Source of the DNA: Ipomoea triloba
Taxonomy: Eukaryota; Streptophyta; Magnoliopsida; Solanales; Convolvulaceae
Reading direction: 5' to 3'
Assembly (NCBI RefSeq): GCF_003576645.1
Contig: NC_044919.1
Span: 25,479,450 to 25,543,449, forward strand
DNA: 64,000 bases
A program made the position numbers and the translations under genes. The notes below the pieces were generated by a model, which was not told the origin of the DNA, made no database searches, and saw nothing but the letters and a program-made list of their open reading frames with translations. The number at the start of each line of letters is the position of its first letter. The stretch's first letter is position 1. Below, piece by piece: positions 58,370-64,000 of the stretch.

Positions 58370-58630
58370 TCAATGTGGGACAAAGGCTTGAAACCTTTCA
58401 AGTCTTTCCACGTCCATTTTCCAACTTAAATGGGTTTACTTTGAGAATTAATTTCTCATTCACCTATAACTCGTTTTGAGCGTACAATATATCAATCTCT
58501 TCGTCTCACTACAAAGATTCGAATCCACTTTGACCCGACCAAATTAAATGGAAGTAGACCCCACATATATTTGTACCACAAAATAGTCACTTACAATGTC
58601 ATTTTATGATCTCTTTTTTTCCAACAAATG
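58370..58630 (+). repeat. Dispersed repeat, copy 2 (pair with 54775)
   Basis: Same orientation and order of blocks as 54830-55075, with substitutions and small indels throughout. Both copies contain GACCCCACATATATTTGTACC. Confidence 0.65.
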
Positions 58631-59003
58631 GCACCGACATATTTAGTGTATAATTTAGTTGAAATAGAAAGAAAGAATGCAATATATGACAAAAATATTA
58701 TTCATTTTTCATTTTGACAAGAAAATATCGATATAAAAAATACTGAAATATTTTCTTATATTTTCATTGGGTATAAATAAATCGACTAATCTAATCATAA
58801 ATTTAAAAAATCTACTTAATAATTAAATAGAGAAAAGAAATTTCCTATAGTTAAGACCAACTTAGAACAAATCAGAATCTAACCAAAAAATTAAAAATAG
58901 AGAAAAATCTAATCAAAATAATGCACAAGAAAAGTGAGACCCCTGATTACATATAGTAGAACTCTAATACAGAAAAACTTAAAGATCGATGCCTCTCAAT
59001 TAC

Positions 59004-60343
59004 CAGTTCTTATATCGTGGACCACGGTCCACAATGCATTGTGGACCATGGTCCCAAAACGACGTCGTTTTAGTAAGTGGGAGACAGAGCCCGTAATTGA
59101 CACTACAGTTCATCTCAAAAGATACTGCCTTACATTTGTTTTGATATTATCGAATGAAACTGTAGTTATATCGAAATGTAACTGTAGTTGTGTTGAAATG
59201 TAACTGCAGTGTATATGAACTGATACTGAATAACAGTTTCACATTTGTGTTTTATATTATCGAATGAAACTGTAGTTATATCGAAATGTAACTGTAGTTG
59301 TATTGAAATGTAACTGCAGTGTATATGAACTGATACTGAATAACAGTTTCACATTTGTGTTTTTTATTATCGAATGAAACTGTAGTTATATCGAAATGTA
59401 ACTGTAGTTGTGTTGAAATGTAACTGCAGTGTATATGAACTGATACTGAATAACAGTTTCACATTTGTGTTTTATATTATCGAATGAAACTGTAGTTATA
59501 TCGAAATGTAACTGTAGTTGTGTTGAAATGTAACTGCAGTGTATATGAACTGATACTGAATAACAGTTTCACATTTGTGTTTTATATTATCGAATGAAAC
59601 TGTAGTTATATCGAAATGTAACTGTAGTTGTGTTGAAATGTAACTGCAGTGTATATGAACTGATACTGAATAACAGTTTCACATTTGTGTTTTATATTAT
59701 CGAATGAAACTGTAGTTATATCGAAATGTAACTGTAGTTGTGTTGAAATGTAACTGCAGTGTATATGAACTGATACTGAATAACAGTTTCACATTTGTGT
59801 TTTATATTATCGAATGAAACTGTAGTTATATCGAAATGTAACTGTAGTTGTGTTGAAATGTAACTGCAGTGTATATGAACTGATACTGAATAACAGTTTC
59901 ACATTTGTGTTTTATATTATCGAATGAAACTGTAGTTATATCGAAATGTAACTGTAGTTGTGTTGAAATGTAACTGCAGTGTATATGAACTGATACTGAA
60001 TAACAGTTTCACATTTGTGTTTTATATTATCGAATGAAACTGTAGTTATATCGAAATGTAACTGTAGTTGTATTGAAATGTAACTGCAGTGTATATGAAC
60101 TGATACTGAATAACAGTTTCACATTTGTGTTTTTATATTATCGAATGAAACTGTAGTTATATCAAAATGTAATTGTAGTTGTGTTGAAATGTAACTGCAG
60201 TTGTGCTGAAATGTAACTGCAGTGTATATGAACTGAAAGCGAGTAGCGCGAATTCATCTGTCTGTTTTCATTAATCAAAACGACGTCGTTTTGATGCGCA
60301 GTCCACAATGCATTGTGGACCACGTTGCACGATATAATTTGCT
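59004..60343. mobile_element. MULE, family B, with 110-bp array, 9-bp TSD CTCAATTAC
   Basis: The left end is CAGTTCTTATATCGTGGACC; the right end, complemented, is AGCAAATTATATCGTGCAAC, the same two ends as the elements at 11572 and 32582. Perfect CTCAATTAC duplications flank it (58995-59003, 60344-60352). Each end has the palindrome GTCCACAATGCATTGTGGAC, then AAAACGACGTCGTTTT. The interior is a tandem array (59151 to about 60240). 1340 bp, no transposase. Confidence 0.9.
59151..60240. repeat. 110-bp tandem repeat, about ten near-identical units
   Basis: Units start CGAATGAAACTG at 59151, 59261, 59371, 59481, 59591, 59701, 59811, 59921, 60031 and 60142. They differ at only a few positions. 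Each unit holds shorter repeats of GAAATGTAACTGTAGTTGTG. High identity implies recent amplification within the MULE. Confidence 0.93.
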
Positions 60344-60352
60344 CTCAATTAC

Positions 60353-61033
60353 ACCCGCAGATTCTAATACACAAATATAAAAGAGATAAGCAATATTACT
60401 CTCTTGGAGCCCCAATCGACCCTACTTCCGACATTTGTCATATGTCCATATGGAAGCATTTGAATGGTTGCTACGACCAATTACATATTTTCTTTCTTCA
60501 CAATTATGTAGGCAGTCATGACCGCATCAGAGAAGATTTTGAATTCGCTGACTTTTTCAGTCCACGAGAAAAAAAAAATCATATTTCTTGCTTGACTTGT
60601 AAGCTGTTGGTAGCTAATCTGTCACTGAAACAAAAAAATGAGAATGTGAAAAGGTGGAAAATGCCCACATCAATGGGCTGTGAAGCACTTGTTATTATAC
60701 CAAATATTTAGGTTGGTTTAGGCATCTTTTACACCTACTTTGATAATCTATTTCAATTTTAGTTCTTGCATAAATAATTTGTCAATCTTTTTACCTTTCT
60801 AATTAAATCATAGGAAACTTCGGATATTCTAGATTAAATATATAATAGTTTTGAAAGTAAACAATCAAAGAAATTTTGTGGGTCAAATTTGGAATTGTTA
60901 TTGTATTATATTTGAGAAATGAGAAGTAAAGTTAAAATAAAAAATGGGGTATGCTATGCACAATATACTATTCCAAAAAGGGGGAAGATACAAAGAGAAA
61001 TAATGGAGAAAAAAAAAAAGACAAATGTAATTA
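60353..61033. other. 3' flank of the receptor kinase gene
   Basis: A plus-strand open frame from 60313 overlaps the MULE end and has no recognisable domain; I do not call it a gene. The remainder is AT-rich. Confidence 0.5.
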
Positions 61034-63367
61034 CTATGTTGAGGAGTCAGTATTGGACCGAGAAAATATTGGAGGGGCCAAACATGCGGCTAAGGCTCTT
61101 TCCAAGTTATTTACAATTTCCGTCATCGTCGGGCGATCTCGACCATGTAGCATGACACAATCTACGGCTAGGTAACCTACATAGGCAATTGCATCGATCT
61201 CGAATGGTGTCGGAGGAGGAACTCTAGGGTCCAAAACCCTAGCAATATTATCTTGAACTATGTACGGAACAACATAATCGACCACATTCCTTGGCACCCC
61301 GTTTTCATTTTTATGAATTGCTTTGTGTCCCGATAGCACCTCGAGGAGTACTACTCCGAAACTGTACACGTCGCTCTTGGTCGTTAATACTTGCAACCTG
61401 TAATACTCTGGATCCATGTACCCCATCGTACCAGCCGCTCGTAATGAGAGGTGAGACTCGTCATCTTGGGGTCCCATTAAGGACAACCCAAAATCGGACA
61501 CCTTGGCAGTCCAAGTGGCATCCAACAATATGTTGGACGACTTGATGTCGCGGTGGATGACTTGCGGTACAGCATACTCGTGGAGGTACTCGATCCCCCG
61601 GGCCGCATCTAGGGCGACGCGAATCCGCGCGGTCCACGACATGAGCGGTGAGGTTTCAAGCCTATGGAGATGATCATGAAGCGTTCCATTTTCCATGTAC
61701 TCAAAAACTAGCAATCTCTCATTGCTATCATCACAATAGCCCAATAGCCTCACTAGGTTCTTGTGATGGAGCCTAGACAAAAACTCAAGCTCATTGAGGA
61801 AGGCACTGTCCTTATCCTCCTGCCGGTATTTTGAGCCGCCGGCGCCGGCGTAGGACGAGGAGGCGGAAACCTCAGCCCTCTTTATAGCCACTCTCCGCCC
61901 ATCTTCCAATATCGCATGATACACTGACCCAAAACTCCCTGTCCCAATTCTATGCTCCTCGGAAAAATTATCCGTCACTTTTTGCAAAACTAGTAAAGAA
62001 AACTCTTCCAAATGGCCGCCATTTCCCAAACTTAGCAATTGGCTAAGCCTTTTCTCCAAGACCCGTGCCGGGGCCGCCTCAGGCTGAGCCTCGCCGTGTT
62101 CAGAAGCCGCTTCTTCCTCGTCTAACCGGCCGGAATCGTGTATTCTTGAGCCTCCTGTAATGGTGCAGTACCTAGAGAAAAGGTAACATATAAGGGCTAA
62201 TACTCCTATCAAAGAACCAGCGCATCCCACCACAAGAAATGCCACATTTTCTCCATCCCAACGACTGCGATTTCCACTGGCCGGAGGTGGAACCGCCGCC
62301 GGCGGCGGCGGCGGCGGCGGTTGTGAAGGTGGATTCTCAGTGCAGGGCTGACATATCATTAAATTTTGGCTGCAAAATTTAGCGTAGAGAGGCAGGGGAG
62401 CGCAAAGACAAGAACTTTTGCACGGACCAGGAACAACTTCCTCGAAAACCTTAGGATTTAAATCGAAAAACGAATTTCCCCAACAATACAACGTTGAATT
62501 GGCGGTCTCCACACCGCAAAACACTGTTTCTCTCGCCGCCAACGCCATGAAATGCCTGCCCTGCAAATTTGCAGGGAGGCTAAACCCATTTTCTCCCCAG
62601 CAAACTACTGTTCCGTTAGACCGTCTTATCGCGCATCCCCTGTTCTCTCCCAAGGCAACACCCGCAAATTCCCCGTCCGGCTTTTCTCCGCCCATATCTC
62701 CCCAGCAATCCAATCTCCCCTCCGCCGAAACACCGCACGCGTAGCGCGGACCCGCCGCTAAATCACTGTAAGTCCCGTTGGGGACATTATCCGTGACATT
62801 TGAATCACTCCCAAGACACTGAATTTTTCTCGACTCGCTCAACCCACAAACAAAATCATTCCCCAATGCGAGATTTGAAGCGATGGCACTCTCGTTGGAC
62901 TGCCGAAACTCCGGCCATTGCCAGCACTGAAGGCGCCCGGAATTCTCCACGATTCCACAAATGCGGGAATTCCCAGAACCAAACTCGCCGATCCTCGGGC
63001 CGCGGTAGATTCTCTTGTACGCCATCCCGGTTCCGTTTACTGAAAATCTCCAGCACACCATGGTAGAATTTGAAGAAAAAGAAGAGGTGAGAGCGCAGAG
63101 AAACCCGTTTCCACCCACAAGCCCAGAGTAGGAAACGGAGGGATTTAGGGGAATCAGAACACTCCCCGCCGGAAAGCTAGTGCAATTGATCGACGCAGAA
63201 CCCGGCGGCCGAGAAGAATCCTGAACCAATGAACAGATGAGTAGCGTTTGGTTACCGGTTTCGGAGATTGCGAGTGTGGAAAGCGGGCGAACAGAAGGGA
63301 GAAAACAGAGGGCTAACAGAGAGAAGAAGAAGAAGAAAGGGAAAATGTTTGCAGAAAAAAGAGCCAT
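61034..63367 (-). CDS. CCR3: CRINKLY4-related receptor-like kinase (CCR3-like)
   Basis: 777 aa, intronless. A signal peptide (1-28) is followed by a crinkly/RCC1-like propeller with six repeats ending in CW-type motifs (VCWRF 104, LQCWQ 146, LDCWGD 219, VVCWGE 255, LYCWGN 293). Then come a short Cys-rich segment (CKSSCLC to CQPC, 316-342), a Pro run, and a membrane helix at about 375-397. The kinase (about 473-757) has GTGSFGSV, VAIK (Lys496), HRD (605-607), DFG (625-627) and MDPEYY, so it should be active. Related proteins are plasma-membrane receptor kinases tied to epidermal development or signalling; the ligand here is unknown. Start ATG 63367 gives the signal peptide. The assignment to CCR3 rather than a sibling is moderate. 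Confidence 0.92.
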   Translation of the reverse strand: MALFSANIFPFFFFFSLLALCFLPSVRPLSTLAISETGNQTLLICSLVQDSSRPPGSASINCTSFPAGSVLIPLNPSVSYSGLVGGNGFLCALTSSFSSNSTMVCWRFSVNGTGMAYKRIYRGPRIGEFGSGNSRICGIVENSGRLQCWQWPEFRQSNESAIASNLALGNDFVCGLSESRKIQCLGSDSNVTDNVPNGTYSDLAAGPRYACGVSAEGRLDCWGDMGGEKPDGEFAGVALGENRGCAIRRSNGTVVCWGENGFSLPANLQGRHFMALAARETVFCGVETANSTLYCWGNSFFDLNPKVFEEVVPGPCKSSCLCAPLPLYAKFCSQNLMICQPCTENPPSQPPPPPPPAAVPPPASGNRSRWDGENVAFLVVGCAGSLIGVLALICYLFSRYCTITGGSRIHDSGRLDEEEAASEHGEAQPEAAPARVLEKRLSQLLSLGNGGHLEEFSLLVLQKVTDNFSEEHRIGTGSFGSVYHAILEDGRRVAIKRAEVSASSSYAGAGGSKYRQEDKDSAFLNELEFLSRLHHKNLVRLLGYCDDSNERLLVFEYMENGTLHDHLHRLETSPLMSWTARIRVALDAARGIEYLHEYAVPQVIHRDIKSSNILLDATWTAKVSDFGLSLMGPQDDESHLSLRAAGTMGYMDPEYYRLQVLTTKSDVYSFGVVLLEVLSGHKAIHKNENGVPRNVVDYVVPYIVQDNIARVLDPRVPPPTPFEIDAIAYVGYLAVDCVMLHGRDRPTMTEIVNNLERALAACLAPPIFSRSNTDSST

Positions 63368-63432
63368 GGAAATGCTCTCATGGTGATATGAAACGGAGGA
63401 GGAATTAATGGAGGCGGAGAGAGAAGGAAATT

Positions 63433-63445
63433 AATATATAAATAT
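63433..63445 (-). promoter_or_regulatory. Possible TATA box of the receptor kinase gene
   Basis: The minus strand reads ATATTTATATATTAA about 70 bp upstream of the start codon, followed by a CT-rich leader, a layout common in plant promoters. A GA/CT-rich tract lies just upstream (63450-63465). Confidence 0.4.
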
Positions 63446-63504
63446 TGGGAGAGAGAGAGAGTGAGAGTTTTAAGGTGGGAGAATGCAAACGCGGCTTGTT
63501 GCAT

Positions 63505-64000
63505 TGTCGGAACTGGGAAAGGTAAAGTGCGTGAGGACCAAAGACCGAGTCCCTAGATTGATACGTTTGGAGCGTGTGGTCAAAACATAGACTCGGCTCC
63601 TTTTACCTATCAAAACATTCATTTTGAGGATTTCTCACGCTACAATAAGGTGTTCAAACTTTGGTAAAACTTTTTTTTTTTTTGAAGAATTGGTAAAAGT
63701 TTAATTAACGGATCGAATCAAAAAATTTTTGTTTAATCTTTGAAATATTTTGGTTCTCTTAATGGATAGACGTTTTATAGAATTTTAGTTAATTCGTTTT
63801 AAAAATTTCGGTTAATTGATCGGTTAAACTAAAATTTTATGTGTGTGTGTTCTTTAGTTCTTTAGTTAACTACTCTTTCTAACCATTTTATCTGTTTTAT
63901 TTACTATTTATTGATCAAACTAATTTTTTCTTTTTTTAAAAAAAATATTTTTTACTTATTTTTATTTTTTTGTGTGGTTTAATAGTACTTTTACTGTAAT
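63505..64000. other. Upstream region of the receptor kinase gene
   Basis: AT-rich beyond about 63650. A short T-run insert flanked by TTGGTAAAA lies at 63661-63698. No gene was recognised. Confidence 0.5.

Noticed and set aside
59151..60240. CRISPR-like appearance of regular repeats
   Set aside because: Contiguous 110-bp tandem units without unique spacers, in a plant transposon.
60313..60711. 132-aa plus-strand open frame
   Set aside because: It starts within the MULE terminal sequence, has no recognisable domain and lies in AT-rich flank; probably chance.
62418..63066. Plus-strand open frames opposite the receptor kinase
   Set aside because: Antisense shadows of a well-supported coding region.

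Overview
This is plant nuclear DNA. It is AT-rich, its genes have introns, and it carries plant protein families: a BAHD acyltransferase, an F-box protein, a PP1 inhibitor-3 and a CRINKLY4-related receptor kinase. It also holds copies of plant mitochondrial sequence and a dense load of plant transposons. A eudicot is near certain. An asterid, perhaps Convolvulaceae, is only a guess from repeat style and protein flavour.

Four genes look intact. On the minus strand, a two-exon BAHD acyltransferase (12552-12109 and 6979-6008) is split by a 5.1 kb repeat-filled intron. On the plus strand lies an F-box protein (39598-40821). On the minus strand lie a small protein phosphatase 1 inhibitor-3 (43542-43171) and an intronless CCR3-like receptor kinase (63367-61034). 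They are unrelated in function and each stands alone between repeats. Broken genes include FAR1/FRS-type fragments on opposite strands (29.9-30.2 kb plus; 34.4-35.5 kb minus) and the relic intron of a second BAHD copy (13.1-17.0 kb).

The rest is mobile DNA. Many elements could be delimited by target-site duplications (TSDs) read directly from the sequence: a copia retrotransposon (18111-28656, TSD TATGG) hosting two gypsy-like solo LTRs; a small TRIM-like LTR element (44458-45864, GTAAC); six non-autonomous Mutator-like elements with 9-bp TSDs; three hAT-like elements with 8-bp TSDs; and tRNA-derived SINEs. Two segments are mitochondrial insertions (trnS-GCU near 5.3 kb; nad1 exon plus group II intron ends near 15 kb).

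Layout: 0-5 kb motif arrays and a long solo LTR-like block; 5-17 kb BAHD gene, its relic paralogous intron and both mitochondrial insertions; 17-29 kb a TA-flanked element and the copia element; 29-38 kb decayed FAR1-like pieces, a MULE and a hAT element; 38-44 kb F-box and PP1-inhibitor genes; 44-61 kb TRIM, SINEs, AT-rich arrays, two assembly gaps, MULEs and hATs; 61-64 kb receptor kinase.

The most notable observations are these. (i) The copia gag-pol frame is unbroken except for ten stops, each one C-to-T/G-to-A step from a sense codon. (ii) An identical 2.8 kb tandem copy inside it is joined at a C-run plus a single N and is probably an assembly artefact. (iii) A relic intron of a second BAHD gene gives empty-site proof for transposon insertions. 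(iv) Elements sit inside TA microsatellites and share a GTTCAGGTGC-like terminus. (v) A class of 10-26 nt poly(A)-like insertions has its own target duplications.
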